Positions 1 through 13,720 are shown, counted from the stretch's first letter. The stretch: 64,000 bases of DNA from Toxonevra muliebris (GCA_963691655.1 OY829329.1:67844822-67908821); one strand, 5' to 3'. Made by a program: numbers and translations. The notes: generated by a model from the sequence alone, not told the origin.

Positions 1-694
1 ACACAATCTGAAAGTCTTTAGAGAAGATATAGTGAAATATTTATTTACATTACTGCTTTTTAAACTGATATTCCTTAGAGATAAATGTACATAAAGATAG
101 TAAACCAAAAAAAAAAAAAAAAAACAAAACTGCCTCAAGTGAAAACTTTATGTGTGAACGTCCAAACTTTTGGGCAACTTCTGCGCGAATTATTATGCTA
201 AACAAAAAAAGTGCCAACATATTCCGAAAAATTTGTGTTGTTACTAATTCTACTGCTGATTGAATTTTGTTGAACTTCAAGCTCAATTCATTTATCTTAC
301 TTACAATAATAGCATAAAATAAGAAAATAAAGAAAAAATAAAACTTTTAAATAAATACATACATGAACTAGAAACAAGCATGTGAACTTTTAAACTCAAA
401 CTCTTGAACAAACATAAATACATATCTTTGTTACATATATTCGTATCTTGAACCTATTATTTTTTGTTTTGAGTCTGAGGTAGACTGAATACCCCAGAGT
501 GTTCTTCTTATTGTTTGGGGATTTCATTAAAAATAAATTTCATTTCGAAATCATCAAGATTTGCTACTTTTTTTTTTTCCACGAACCCAAATCCAGTTTA
601 CTTTTTCTTCTTACTTCATCGGTTTTTTGTTTTTTTTTTTTGTAAGTTGCTGTTTTTGAAATTTCAGTTTCAGTTCAAGTTAATTTTTGTTGTT

Positions 695-730
<36 letters not shown>

Positions 731-1492
731 GATTTTTCACAACAAACTTTTCTAAGTATTCTTAAACTTTTTTTTATATAATTTATATACTTAGATACTC
801 CTTCTGTTGTTTTTCTTTTTTTTTTCGTAATTAAAATTAATATTCTGAGTTGATTTGCTTTGGTTTTTGGGTTTTGTTTTTCTTCTTGTTAATTTTTTTT
901 TTTTTTTTTTTGCTTTGCTTTAGCAAAATCATCAACTTTATTTTTATTATTTTTTGTATCTATTGTTTTTATAGTAGCATCATTAAAAATGAAACGACGA
1001 ATGTAGTTTATGTATTTGCGAAATTTAATTGGAAATATCAAAATATACTCTCCTTTAGCTGCTGTTGCAAACACTTGAATTAGGAGCAAGATTAAAAGAC
1101 ATGGAAATAAAATTGGATATAAAATTTAATGTCAGAAAATAACTTTAAAAAATATTATTAGTTAAGGAAAAAAGTTTAGGAGAAAATTTGGGAGAAAAAC
1201 AAACAAAGGAATAGACTTAATTTGGCAATACCGAATGTGGTATCGAAAATTCGGAAACTTCCAATAAATACCTAATATTTTCGAAAGTTCAAATTAAATA
1301 ACAGGGAACTAAGTTAATCTAGAGGGTAAAGGGAGAATACTTGCTATGAGTTGCCAAATCAAGTTCAGGGGGAATTCGTAAGTAAATCTGGCAAACGAAT
1401 TTGAATTCCGAAATTCGGACTTGACAATGGACTGAACTTCAAAAGTTCAAATCTAGAAGGAAAAATTGGAAAATATTTATTTTTTAAACATA

Positions 1493-2764
1493 TTGGGAGT
1501 ATGAATGTATAAACTCGTAATTGTGACTAACTTCATATCTATCATACGCGTCATTTTTTTGACATTGACAGCTATTGTATCCCGAAGAGCGCCAAAAATA
1601 CTATAAGAATTAATCTGTCAAATAATTTTCATAATTTTACAAAAGTGTTTTACTATGGCTGAAAATGTCGAATTTCGTTTTGCGGAAAGTTTTAATTTGC
1701 TTCTTCCATTTAAAGAAAAACGCAACTGAAGCACATCGTTTACTCACTGAAGCTTATCCTGACTGTGCTATAGACGTTAGAATGTGTCAGGTGTGGTATG
1801 CCCGTTTCAAAAGTGGTGATTTTGATGTTGAAGACATTTAACGTTCAGGTGGCCCGAAAAAGTTCGAAAATGAAGAATTGAAGGCATTACTCGAAGAAGA
1901 TTCATGTCAAACGCAACAAAAACTTGCAGTATCTTTAGGAGTTGATCAATCAACCATTTCTAAACGATTAAAAGCATAGGGAATGATTCAAAAGCAAGGA
2001 AATTGGGTGCCGTACGAATTGAAGCCGAGAGACGTCGAACGACGATTTTTCACATGTGAATTGCTGATTGAACGACAGAAAAGAAAGGGTTTTCTGCATC
2101 ATATTGTGACTGGCGATGAAAAGTGAATACGTTACGATAACCCAAAACGTAAAAAATCATAGGGACCGCCCGGACATGCATCAACATCAACTGCAAAGCC
2201 GAACATCAATGGATCCAATCTCATGCTGTGTATTTGGTGGGATATGAAAGGTGTCGTGTATTATGAGCTGTTGAAACCGAATGAAACGATCACTGCCGAC
2301 CGCTACCGACTACAATTGATGCGTTTGAGCTGAGCATTAAAGGATAAGAGGCCAGAATATGAGTATAGACACGACGATGTTATTCTTCAGCACAACAATG
2401 CTCGGCCGCATGTTGCCAGGCAAGTAAAAACATACTTGGAAACGCTGAAATGGGAAGTGCTACCCCACCCGTCGTATTTTCCAGACATTGCTCCCTCTGA
2501 TTAACACTTGTTCCGATCGATGACACATGGCCTGGCTGAACAGCACTTCCGTTCTTTCGAAGAACTCAAAAAATGGGTCGATTCGTGGATAGCCTCAAAA
2601 GATGAGGAGTTCTTTCGACGCGGAATCCGTATGCTACCAGAAAGATGGGAAAATGTTGTAGCTAACGCTGGACAATACTTTAAAGAATAAATTTATAATC
2701 ACTTTTTCACAAAAAATGTCCAAATTACGAAAAAAAATACGGGTTTATACATTCATACTCCCAA
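1493..2764 (+). mobile_element. Decayed mariner element (mauritiana type), copy 1
   Basis: The 1272-bp element is flanked by TA at 1491-1492 and 2765-2766. Its terminal inverted repeats begin TTGGGAGTATGAATG and match over about 25 bases. The interior matches, over nearly its whole length, the better-preserved copy at 51928-53207. The transposase frame is dead. The N-terminal segment has lost bases near 1670-1690, and in-frame stops occur at about 1838, 1977, 2126, 2160, 2330 and 2503. The last part (2508-2690) is still open and reads to the family C-terminus (RWENVVANAGQYFKE). It cannot encode a working enzyme, but both ITRs look intact, so it could in principle be moved by a transposase supplied elsewhere. 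Confidence 0.92.
1652..2690 (+). pseudogene. Mariner transposase pseudogene
   Basis: The sequence from the ATG near 1655 aligns with the 338-residue transposase at 52019-53035. The early segment is shortened and several codons are stops. For example, the Trp codon of the TGDEKW catalytic motif has become TGA near 2126, and the Tyr of the APSDYHLF motif has become TAA near 2503. The DNA between the stops is well conserved, which points to point-mutational decay after insertion rather than fragmentation. Confidence 0.88.
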
Positions 2765-2887
2765 TAATTTCAATCTAATTTATTTTAGTTTAGGATACTT
2801 CTCCTAAAGAGATATTAAATTTCCTCAAAGGAAATAAACTCATAGGAGAACTATAAATACAATAAGTTCTTGAGGTATATCAATATA

Positions 2888-3133
2888 GGCCCTAGATCTC
2901 CCTTTGAATCTAATTTAAAGAAGGAGATTTCCATAAAAGTGAAAAATTTCAAATATTGGTTTTGGAAAATAATTCAAATTATTGAAAAATCTACTTTGCA
3001 TACTTCAAGAGGCCCTAGATCTCCCTTTCAATCTATTTTAAAGAAGGAAATTTCCTTAAAAGTGAAAAATTTCAAATATTGGTTTTTGAAAATAATTCAA
3101 ATTATTGAAAAATCTACTTTGCATACTTCAAGG
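2888..3133. repeat. Two-copy tandem duplication, 123-bp unit
   Basis: A unit starting GGCCCTAGATCTCCCTTT occurs at 2888 and again at 3011, with only scattered mismatches; a third start (GGGGCC) is seen at about 3134. The open frame across it (2870-3184) simply repeats the same peptide and has no recognisable protein features, so I treat it as non-coding. The sequence just before it (about 2799-2868) recurs in inverse orientation near 49070-49145. Confidence 0.85.
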
Positions 3134-4205
3134 GGCCATATCAAATCTACCGTGAACGAATCGGCTGATTCGTCACGTAATTGAGAAAAAATAAAGATTA
3201 AATAATAATTTTTGTGTGGCGATTTGTATGCTCATATGAAGAACGAATCAACTCTTTGTTTCAGATGCTATCGAAACCAAAATTTCTTTTGAGTTTGCTC
3301 TATGATCTAACGACATCTTTGATTTGAAAAGTAATTGTACACTTCCTTGTTTAATTTTTATAAAGTAATACTCAAACTGAACTAAATATACTTACAATTT
3401 CAATGGTAGCTGTTCTCATTCATTTATATATAATACAAATACTGAAATTAATTTTTCTGATAACCTGCCGCGAAAATTAAATTACAAAAATAAGCAAAAA
3501 ATACAAAAAAACAACACTTTTATCTATATGTGTGCGTGTGTGTATGTGTGTGTGTGGGTGTGCTAGAAGTATGGGTTATCAAATTAACAACACACATTCA
3601 AGCACTTATTGGTAAATTCTATATAGATAACCTGCTGTGTCCCACCAATACATTTTGTGCTCTACAGATAATATAATACTTTGAAAATTACATAAGCGTG
3701 GCAGATTTTGGTAATTTAAAGAACAACAACAACAAAAACACAACACATCAAAACTAAGAATAAAAAATTAAAAACATGAAAAAGAAAGAGAAAAAAGAAG
3801 TAGAAAAAGCTTCAGAAAGATTGTTATAAAGAAACTCTCTCTCTTTCTCTCTCACTCCCTACTTGATTGAATTATAATACAAGTGTGCAAGTATTTCAAA
3901 AAGGACTTTTGTATTCTATTGAAATACAAAGAAAAAATTTTGCAATAGGAAGCTTTCAGTAATTGGCACAACATTTATATAAACAATTTATTAAATTAGT
4001 TGTTGTTTAACTGCTGCGTTTTTGTTTTTTTTTATACATTTGGTTTTATACTACAGTAAATTTGTATAACATAATAGCAAACGTGTAGCATAATTGATTC
4101 TTAGTAAAAAGATTTTTATTTGAGTTACTGGCAGTTCATTGCCCATAATTGTTCAAGTTGAATTATTTTTTTATTTTCTTGCATTATTTTTTTTTTCATT
4201 TTTCC

Positions 4206-4405
4206 NNNNNNNNNNNNNNNNNNNNNNNNNNNNNNNNNNNNNNNNNNNNNNNNNNNNNNNNNNNNNNNNNNNNNNNNNNNNNNNNNNNNNNNNNNNNNNN
4301 NNNNNNNNNNNNNNNNNNNNNNNNNNNNNNNNNNNNNNNNNNNNNNNNNNNNNNNNNNNNNNNNNNNNNNNNNNNNNNNNNNNNNNNNNNNNNNNNNNNN
4401 NNNNN
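4206..4405. other. Assembly gap (200 N)
   Basis: Exactly 200 N characters, which is a typical placeholder length rather than a measured gap. It sits immediately before a large inverted-repeat region, a plausible cause of the assembly failure. Translated frames across it are meaningless. Confidence 0.99.
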
Positions 4406-5870
4406 TATAATGAAGTCTATTCGGTAAATACAAACGCCGGCCGGCTACAGTAAAACAAACGACTTTCTGAGAACATTTTCTAATTCGTCTGAAACTTGTT
4501 TTTCGGGTCGGTGAATCCGAATCTGTAAATAGAATTTATAAATTCCAAATGGCTATTAGTCCAGTCATTATAAAGATTTATATCATAAAAATTCTAAACT
4601 GAGATTTTTCATCAGTAATTGTTAGTGAGGGTATGACAGATTAAAAATCACAAAAATAAGTCCTGGGGTTGCAGAGCGCCCCCCTAAAAAATTTCCCCTT
4701 TGGTGAAAAACGCCTTTTTTTACTAATAACTGGTTAACCGTTGGAGATATCAAAAAATTACTTACCACAAAAAAAGGTCTTAAGTAATTTTTTTGTATAT
4801 GTCCATAGTTTTCGAGTTATTTTTATTAGGCCTGCAAATATTAAAAATAGTAAAAACCAACAGGCAACTATACTATATTGTTATTTTTGTAAACAAAAAA
4901 TTATCCGTTGTCAATGAAAATGGCAGAGGATGTTGAACTTTATATTCTCTTCAAAACCCTTTTTGATTTTTCTTCCTAGCTTGTTTGGTTTTCGAGTAAT
5001 TCAATTTTTCCTATTGGCTCCGTACTCGAAAATTCAAATAAACAAAGATGCGCGCGCGCATCCACAGTACATCCAAAGTACTAAATTTGCAATTTCTTAA
5101 ATATTGAATATCTCGAAAACTATTAAATATACGAAAAAATTACATAATAACTTTTTTTTAGAAAATTATTTAAGCTTTTTATGTGTGCTAGATAATTTTT
5201 TGATATCTCCAACGGTTAACCAGTTATTAGGACAAAAAAGCTTTTTTCACCAAAGAGGGGGTTTTTGGGGGGGCCGCTCTGCAACCCCAGAACTGATTTT
5301 TGTGGTTTTTTCATCTATCATACCCCCAATAACAATTACTGAAAAAAAAATCGCAGTTAAGAATTTTTATGAACTGGTGCATTTTTTACTTTACCGACTG
5401 GGCTATATCTAATATAACGGAAGATTTTTTGGAAAAATGTTCTAATTCGTCTGAAACTTGTTTTTCGGGGGTTTTTGGGGTCACTCAATTCAAATCTGTA
5501 AACAGAATCTCATAATTCAAGATGGCGGATTTTCGAAAAATTTATCTTCACGCTCTGGAATTGGTTATTTTCCGTTTGCGTTACCTAGCTCTACCACGTG
5601 GATGCAGAAAGTTATGTAACCTCTTTTTTTTAATTTTTTGTTGTATTTATTTTTTTTTTATGTTTTAATATTTTTTTTTATTTCTTATGATTTTTTTAAG
5701 AAAACATTTTAAATGATTTTGTGACAAAGTTGCCATATTGGATCCGCCATTTCGAATTTTGAAATTCTTTTAACACATTCGAATTGGGCGACCCCAAAAA
5801 CCCCCGAGTATCAAGTTTTCTAATATTTTTATAAACTATAGTTGCCATCCCGGTACTCTAAAGGTTAAAT
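4406..5870. mobile_element. Foldback-type inverted repeat region
   Basis: Two arms of roughly 240-270 bases, about 4588-4826 and 5106-5376, are inverted copies of each other around a spacer of about 280 bases. Shared landmarks are the GGTTAACCGTTGGAGATATC segment at 4731 and its inverse at 5204, and TGGGGTTGCAGAGCG at about 4664 with its inverse at about 5274. An outer block (TTCTAATTCGTCTGAAACTTG with the following Phe/Gly-rich codons) occurs at about 4480 and 5441 as a direct repeat and at about 5745-5825 in inverse orientation. No transposase was seen, so this looks like a non-autonomous foldback element or nested copies. The gap at 4206-4405 may hide its left edge. Confidence 0.7.
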
Positions 5871-8561
5871 AGCAATTAAAATCAAAAAAGGTCTGGCCAG
5901 ACTCATGTGTGTCGTCCAGGGTTAACTCAACACTGGTTTGGTTTGTTGAAAAACCTAAAACTGTTACCAAACTTTTCACGCCCTTTTTAGGGCGTCTCTT
6001 ATACAAAAATGGAAGCGGTACTGTACTTGCCTATAAATCTATAAGCTCCAATTTCTTTTTTGGCTTATTTTTTTTTTGTATCATATTAAATAAAAATATA
6101 GCAACAGCCTATAGGAGGATTATAGCCATCATCAACCTTCGATCCACACCACCTGCTCTGCAAAAAAAAATAAAAAAAAAATTAAGTATAGCGAAAATTG
6201 AAAATTAAATTTTTAGTTTTTTTTTTTTTCTTTTCCATACTCCAAATCTCATTCCACACAACAACAACAGCAAGAAGAACAAATTATTTCTATTATAAAC
6301 TTTACCAACCTACAGAAAGTAAGGTCAATAAATAATTGGAGAAGTAGAGAGCAGAATAGCATTCAGTGTTTAAAACTTCTTATGCATGGACGGTTGGACA
6401 AACACAAAAAAACATTAAAAAAAAAAAGTTAGGAAAAAACACGATTTTATTTTTGGCATATGCTATTCGAATATTGGTTTAAATGTTGCCTGCTGTTGCT
6501 ACTAAATATTGAATCTTGAATGGTGGTGGGGTCGAGTATTGGTCTTCGTTGTTGAAAGATGATGTTGTTGCTTCTGCTGCTGCTGCTACTTTAATAGAAA
6601 ATTTTACACAAAATATACGCACTTTCATAGTGAGATTTTTCTTCTTTCTATCGAAGTATCTATTGGCAACAACAACAACGACGACGACGTATACGCACGA
6701 GGATTTTTAATGGATTTTTAATCCTACTACTTGTGCTGCTAGATTAGAAATAAATTGGATATTTCTTTTCTATTTTTTGTTTTTTTTTTATTATTATTTC
6801 TATTGCTGTTGAGTTGCTGTTTCATTTCATTTCATTTTTTTTTTATTAAATTTTTTTATATATTTTTTTTTCTTATTTTTTTATATATAAATTTTTTTTT
6901 TATTTTTTTTTTCATTTCATTTTATGAATGTGCAAAGTGAATACAAGAAAATGCTAAAACTGTACACAAGACTCAACTACAAACAAACAAACAACGAGCG
7001 AACAACCAAGCAAAGCAACTTGTTTGGTATTCAATGTGACAATAGAATCTATAATGTCCAAAAATATTTTTTTTTTTGTTTTTCTTTTTTTGTTATATTT
7101 TTCTTGCTACAAATAAGCACTATAACAACAACAACAACTACAGTGTAATCATCAGCAACATACATATACAGCAACAATAATGTTGTTGCTACCAACAGTG
7201 CTTCTTCTTGCCTGTCGTTTGCGCCTTAATTTAAAATTGATTGGAAAATATTTGTACTTCATCTTGAAAGTATATTTCACAGTGCTAACAATTTTTTTTG
7301 TTTACCTCACTTTCCCCCCTACCCGCCTCGTCCTAGTCTAATACAAAAAAAAAAATATTGCAGTGTTTCTCAAATGGTGTATGATTTGCGATTTTTAAGT
7401 CTAGCAAGGAAATTTATACTTTTTAATTTAGGACTACTCTAAGCTTATTCTTTTGCTTTCTAATGATTGACTACTCATTTCTGTATGTATGAAGTTCTTG
7501 AGTTCAGGATATAGATTTTTACTAATATTAGCAGAAGCTCTGATTTTTTGCACAACTTTACGAAATTCTCTCAGAATTCTAAATATGAGCAAAACTCTAC
7601 AGTTTCTAAATCACGGAAGCGATTGGTTTTTAAAATAACTATAAAAACTATTGATACTATTGATAGCTTTTATAGTTTACGAGATATAAAGTTTATGAAA
7701 ACAAAATTTTAGAAATGGACAAATAAATATCTGGGATTTCAAAACCATTGAAATAATTTTAATAATTTTTCAGATATATAAAACAGTGCTCTAAACTTAA
7801 AAAAATAACTTGAACAAATTATGGTGAAAGTTAACGGCAAGGGGAGGAAAGAAATCGCCCTCTTCCCCCCCTGAAATCTTACTCATTTACTAAAAATTTC
7901 TCTAGACAACTATGAATAGTGTGAAGAAACCACTCAGCAAACTGGGTGCCACTTCCTCTCTTCTGGTTGTGATCATAATTATCCACATGCTTATAGCTTT
8001 TATAATAAGTTGGATCAAGTTGAGTAAATTTGGTAAATTTTCGCTTCAAACTTTTTTTAATCCATAAATTTAATTATAAAAAAATGGTCTAAATCGTGAT
8101 TTTTTTTTTTTTTTTGGCTTGACTATTTTTAAAACATTTTGATATAATGGAAACTTGTAATCAAATTTTTGTTTACAAACTTGAAGCATTATTAAGTTTT
8201 TTGTAGAAATTTATTAAAACTAAAATGAGCACCTTCTGCACTCGTCACATAATGCGATAACATACTTCACTTATTTTTGTTTACTTCATTATAAAAGTTT
8301 TCGTTTTTATTTTCCAAAAAATGCAAAGTCCATGTGTTTTTTTATTTGTTTAATTTTTCATATTCTATTTTCAACGCACTTTCTTCGCTTTTTGCACATC
8401 TACATCGCGTAATGTTGATATTAATTTACAATTCTAATTAGGAAAGAATAAACTATAAATTAAAATAAATATATTTACTAATTCCATTGATATATAAGTA
8501 TATTCCACAACCATTTTTGATATAGAAATTATCTGTTGCATCCTTTTGGGCTGGATATGTC

Positions 8562-9028
8562 CTATTTTTAATATTAAAAATTCACCTTTTTCAATCTGTT
8601 TATACTAGTAATAAGACAGCATACTTTCAAGGTGCAATTCACCACCCTTCACCCAGCGGTACGAAAGTTTAACATAAGAGGCACTATATTTACAGACAAA
8701 ATAACAAATATGCGGTATACTTTCAGGGTTCTATTTTTAATATTAAAACTTCACCTATCTTCATCAGTTTATTCTAATAACGGGACAGCATACTTTTGGT
8801 GTGTAATTCACCACTATCCACCTAGCGGTATGAAAGTTTAACATAAGCGACACTATATTTACACACAAAATAACAAATGTGCGGTATACTTTCAGGGTTC
8901 TATTTTTAATATTAAAAATTCACCTATCTTAATCAGTTTATTCCATTAGCAAGACAGCATACTTTCAAGGTGTAGTTCACCACTCTCCACCTAGCGGTAC
9001 GAAAGTTTAACATAACCGCCACTACATT
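8562..9028. repeat. Tandem repeat, 169-bp unit, about 2.75 copies
   Basis: The landmark CTATTTTTAATATTAAAA recurs at 8562, 8731 and 8900, giving a regular 169-base period. Each unit also carries GACAGCATACTTT, TTCACCAC, a TAGCGGTA(C/T)GAAAGTTTAACAT block, and GCGGTATACTTTCAGGG. Copies differ by scattered substitutions. No coding potential is convincing. It looks like a short satellite array or the subterminal repeat of a transposon. Confidence 0.88.
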
Positions 9029-10185
9029 TATTTATTTATTATAAACACACTTATAAACTCAAACATTCTTTGAAACCTCACACGACACCGACGTGTCATT
9101 TGATTTTAATTTCTATCAATTCACTTCACTATGAATTTTTCTTCAGACTCGAGTAAAGATGTCATCATATCATAAAGTTTGGGAATTACTATTAGAAGAA
9201 ACAAACCCCGGCAATAGCAGAAAGTTTGTTTCAGGATATGGTAGCATCCATCTACCTATCTTAAAGATTGCTCTTCTATAACCATATTTGTTTTCAATTT
9301 CGATGCACCACATAACTTTCGCCTTTCTTATACTTGTATTTTGTCCCTCTTTCCCTCTTTCTCTCATCTATAAATAATTCAATTACAATATTTTAGCGCA
9401 CACATAATTTTTAGATCATTTTCTTCTAAACTTGTGTAATGAAAATTTATATTCAAAACACGCATCAGCAACAAAAATTGTGCTAAATTAAAAAATAAAA
9501 TGAATAGAACATAAATAGAGGAAAAAAAGTAACAAATTGCAGCAATATTTAATGCTAAAACTTTAGTGAAAAAAATAAAAAAAAAAACAAATAATTACAT
9601 TTTGTCTAGAATAAAATCAAAATGAAAAAAAAAAAATGTTAGAAAATTTACTGCTTTCTATGTGGAATAATAAATGAATGAAAACAAACAAAAAATTTAA
9701 TTTGTGTAACTAAAATTGATAAAAAAAAAAACAAATATAATTTAACTGCAGCTATTTACTAATACCACTTCCACTATTACTAACAGAGACTAATGTCAGT
9801 AACACCAGCAGCGCATGTAGGGGAATAGTTAGTAGTTTTTTCCCCTCTCTCTTTTTCTTCTTTTTCTACTTTTTCTACCTTTCATAAATTTTATATGTAT
9901 TTAATGTTTCTTTATCATGTAAATAATAGAAAAATTGTGAAAAAAGTCATAAAAATAATAATAATGTTAAATCTACATAAAATCGACAATTTAACGACAA
10001 CGACGAGGTTGTGTTTATGTAAAGAGAGAGAGAGGGAGAGAGAAAGTGTAGCAAAAATCATGACTTAAATACACGCAAAATTTAAATTTTTGTATATGAC
10101 AGTAAGAAAAAATTTCACTGAACTATAGAAACACTAGACGACCAAACGGTGATAGGAGAGTGGAGTAGCAGATAGAGTGGAGTAA

Positions 10186-10501
10186 GGTAGAGTAGAGTAG
10201 AGTAGAGTAGAGTAGAGTAGAGTAGAGTAGAGTAGAGTAGAGTAGAGTAGAGTAGAGTAGAGTAGAGTAGAGTAGAGTAGAGTAGAGTAGAGTAGAGTAG
10301 AGTAGAGTAGAGTAGAGTAGAGTAGAGTAGAGTAGAGTAGAGTAGAGTAGAGTAGAGTAGAGTAGAGTAGAGTAGAGTAGAGTAGAGTAGAGTAGAGTAG
10401 AGTAGAGTAGAGTAGTGTAGAGTAGAGTAGAGTAGAGTAGAGTAGAGTAGAGTAGAGTAGAATAGAGTAGGGTAGAGTAGAGCAGAGTAGAGTAGAGTAG
10501 A
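10186..10501. repeat. Pentanucleotide satellite (AGTAG)n
   Basis: A nearly perfect array of AGTAG runs for about 315 bases (over 60 copies), with a few interruptions near 10416 and 10461-10485. Because the unit is 5 bases and has no stop in some frames, it produces a long artificial open frame on the minus strand (repeating LYST) that is not a gene. Confidence 0.95.
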
Positions 10502-12889
10502 GAGTCATTTCATTTTTTCATATATACGAATAGCTTAAATAGCGTAATGTTAAGGAAATTACAAGAATAACAACTCATTATGGTATCTAAAGGTAGGCAC
10601 AAATGTGTATTTTGTATAATTAAGATTTATGTATTTTGCTACATAGTGTAATTTTTTATTTTTTTTGAGTTGCATTCAACCCTTTATATTTTATTTAAAA
10701 TTAACAATTCGATTAGTTTTATTAATTTATTTATGTATTGATCGTATGTAGCTGATAAATGTATTCTCGATAAATTGAAACCACTTTGTACGATTGTCAT
10801 TTGGACACTTGATAAAAATTTAGCAAAAATTTATTTTACAACTTCTTTAAACTTTTAATAATAGCGAAATAAATTTGGATTACCTCAACACACATTTACA
10901 CAATTGCAAAAATACAGAAAAAAAAATTCTTTCTTATGCCTTATATGTACATAAGCACCTTCAATTTTAATCCTCTTGACTTATGTATGGTATATCCCCT
11001 CCTCCGCCCGAGAGATTACTTCAACTTAAATAAGTAACCAGCGAGTGCACTACACTACACATACACATAACCCCAAGCAGTCACATTCACAGCAATTATC
11101 AACAATCTTACGGCTTTTTTTAAATAGCAATTGTATGGCGAATTACGCTCCTGCCTTACACAACTTTTAACCCAAACTATGGTACCTTTTGTTCGTCTGG
11201 TCAACCTCCCTGGCCGCGTTTGGCCTTCTCTATTATAATACAATACATTTTGCTTCAATTAACATGCTGCATTTTCATCATTTAGCATGAAATCTGTACA
11301 TATTTATGGGTATATGGATATATAAATTTTATAGCCGCTCTGCCTTCTTCTGGTTTCCTTCTGCCACCTCCTGTCAGTGTGACCATTTTACAATATTTTA
11401 CGCGCACGACTACAAGTACATTATAACAATAAAAATTACTACTTTTTTTACGCTTTCCTATATTTAAGTACTTTTTTGTTTTTTTTTGCCTGTATGCTTT
11501 CTTGCTTGCTTGCCATTCATTCATCCATAAGCGGAAAAAAAGGAAAATGCGACAATCACGCAATTTCGTTCAAGTTTTTTTTTTATGTTTTATATTTGGT
11601 GGGGGGGAAAACTTGAAGAAAAACTCTGGTCTTTCTTTGGCTTTTTCCTTCCAAAGCACTTGAGTTTATTTTTTTTCTCTCTCTCTCTCTCTCTCTTCCA
11701 GTGTATTATTTATACAGGTTCTTCTACTTTGGCTTCATCTTCTTCTTCGTTCATCGTTTGCTAGTTCTTCTGTTTTTAATTCTAGTGACTTTATTAGTGT
11801 CATTAAGAAATGCGCTTCGTTTACATTATTTTCTGGAGCATTCACACACACACACACACGAACACAAACATATATACATACAAACACAGTGCATAATACT
11901 AGCAGTGCCAGTCAGTGCTTCTTGAGTTCTTTTAAAGCAAAATGTGCACCTGGGCGCACTAATAGTGAATTGTGCCGAGAGTTACTTACGCGCAAATGGA
12001 CGCATACAATGGGAATATGTTGTTTTTGTTGTTGTTAATAATACTGCTTATGCTAGCTTTCCTATTACTACTTCTTGACATTGCTGCCGCGCCACTGCCA
12101 CTGTCGCGCTCTGTTCTCTATGCAGTGCCGTGTCATGCCTTTTCATGTTGACAGAAACTGCAGTTAAGCGCTAGCTCGATGGTACATAGTTGTGTTTGTA
12201 GTTTTAGAAAATGTCGAATGAAACGTTTTAATTATTATTATGGTCGTTGTTAGAGTGTTTGTGGAATGGAATGAAGTGGAGAATTGAGGTAGGTAGGCAG
12301 GCAGGCAGGCAAGCAAGTAAATAAGCCAAGGAGAAGGCAGCTAGAAGCTTTCGTGTGTGTTGAAAAGATTGTGCAGTGATTAAAAGCGATTACAGAAATT
12401 TCTGTTGCCAGTTCCAAAAAAAAAACTTAAGTTGAATTGGCTGAAGTGTATGATTACAGATAGATTAATCAAGTTGAATGAATGAATATGCGATAGTTTG
12501 AAAAAGTATCTAGTCAAATTTTCATTATCACTCGGCAGGCGATCCTTTGCATACCATTACCCAGTGTAAATTTTGAGAGTAACTGGCAGTCGCTAATTCC
12601 GATCTTGTACTCAGATTTTCTCTACTTTATCAGGGATTCTCGTTTTTAGAGGTACAACCCACATCATTTTGGTATATGAGGAACCAACATAAAGAATAAA
12701 CTTGAAGGGTTTTTCCATAAGGAATATATATTTTTCATTTCTAAGTAAATCTCTACATATGTACATTGTTGTTGTCATGACTGCATTTGTTCATTAAGCC
12801 TGTTTATATATAACTTCAAATCTCAAAGTAATTGAGATATCGCCCAAGTTCTTTATTGTAAATGAAATTTCTAATCTTACCATTTAATA

Positions 12890-13720
12890 ATGAAATTCGA
12901 TATCTGTCTTATGACCAACACCTGCGCACTTGCCGCGATCAATTCGTTGAACCAAATTCTCGACCACTGCGACACATGTTTCAGTCGATATTCCAACAAT
13001 TTCGCGTTTAATATTGGATTCGAGCTCGTCTTACATTTCTCGCTTGTTGGCATAGACCAATAACTTTACATAATCCCAGAGAAAAAAGTCCAGAGGCTTT
13101 AAATCGTACGATATCGGTGAATAATTGACGGATCCATTTCCCGAAATAACACGATATCCGAATTTCGTCTTCAATAAGTCGATGGTTGCGGTCGCTGTAG
13201 CGCCATCCTGTTGAAACTATATCTCTCTCACATTCGTGCGACACAATCCGGTTAATCATTGCTTTATAGTTGCCGCGATTAACTGTAATCTGGCGCCCAT
13301 CATCATCAACGCAAAAAACGTGGTGCCTCATGCAGCACATATGAACTTTTTGCCGTGCAATTGCGCATGCTCTGCTTCCTGTCAAAGTCGATGAGATTCA
13401 CCGCTGAAGATGATTTTGTGCTGAAAACCCGGATTTGTGTCAAACTTTTCCAGGCACCAATCTGAGAAATTTCGACGCTGCAAATGTTCATGCGGTTTCA
13501 GTTCTTAAATCAATTTGGTCTTGCACTCGTATAGGCCAAGATGCTTTCGTAAAATTCGCCACAATGTTGCTTGAGAGATTCCCAATTTCTACTCATGGCA
13601 TGGGATCAATTGATTTGGATCGTATACAATAGTGCACGGTCGTACGACTTAAGACACTTTGAGTTTCTTCGTCTCACGAGTGTAGGATGGGACGATTAGA
13701 ACGACTGAAAATTGCAGTTA
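12890..13720 (-). pseudogene. Broken Tc1/mariner-superfamily transposase
   Basis: Read on the minus strand across several frames, the segment contains a recognisable IS630/Tc1/mariner order of motifs. It has a helix-turn-helix remnant (TLWRILRKHLGL), then LKPHEHLQRRNFSDW, then HKIIFSGESH where the first catalytic acid is expected. Next come FQQDGATATAT (about 13215, second catalytic Asp) and YDLKPLDFFLWDYVK (about 13090, third acid region), ending at DRGKCAGVGHKTDIEF near 12900. Frameshifts and stops break it. It is not closely related to the mauritiana mariners elsewhere in the window. Terminal repeats were not identified. Confidence 0.72.

Noticed and set aside
2870..3184. 104-residue plus-strand frame
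   Set aside because: It is an in-frame translation of a 123-bp tandem duplication, with no recognised domain.
4125..4453. Open frames spanning the N run
   Set aside because: Most of their codons are N, so they are gap artefacts.
10134..10508. 124-residue minus-strand open frame with repeated LYST
   Set aside because: It is the translation of the AGTAG satellite and has no independent support.
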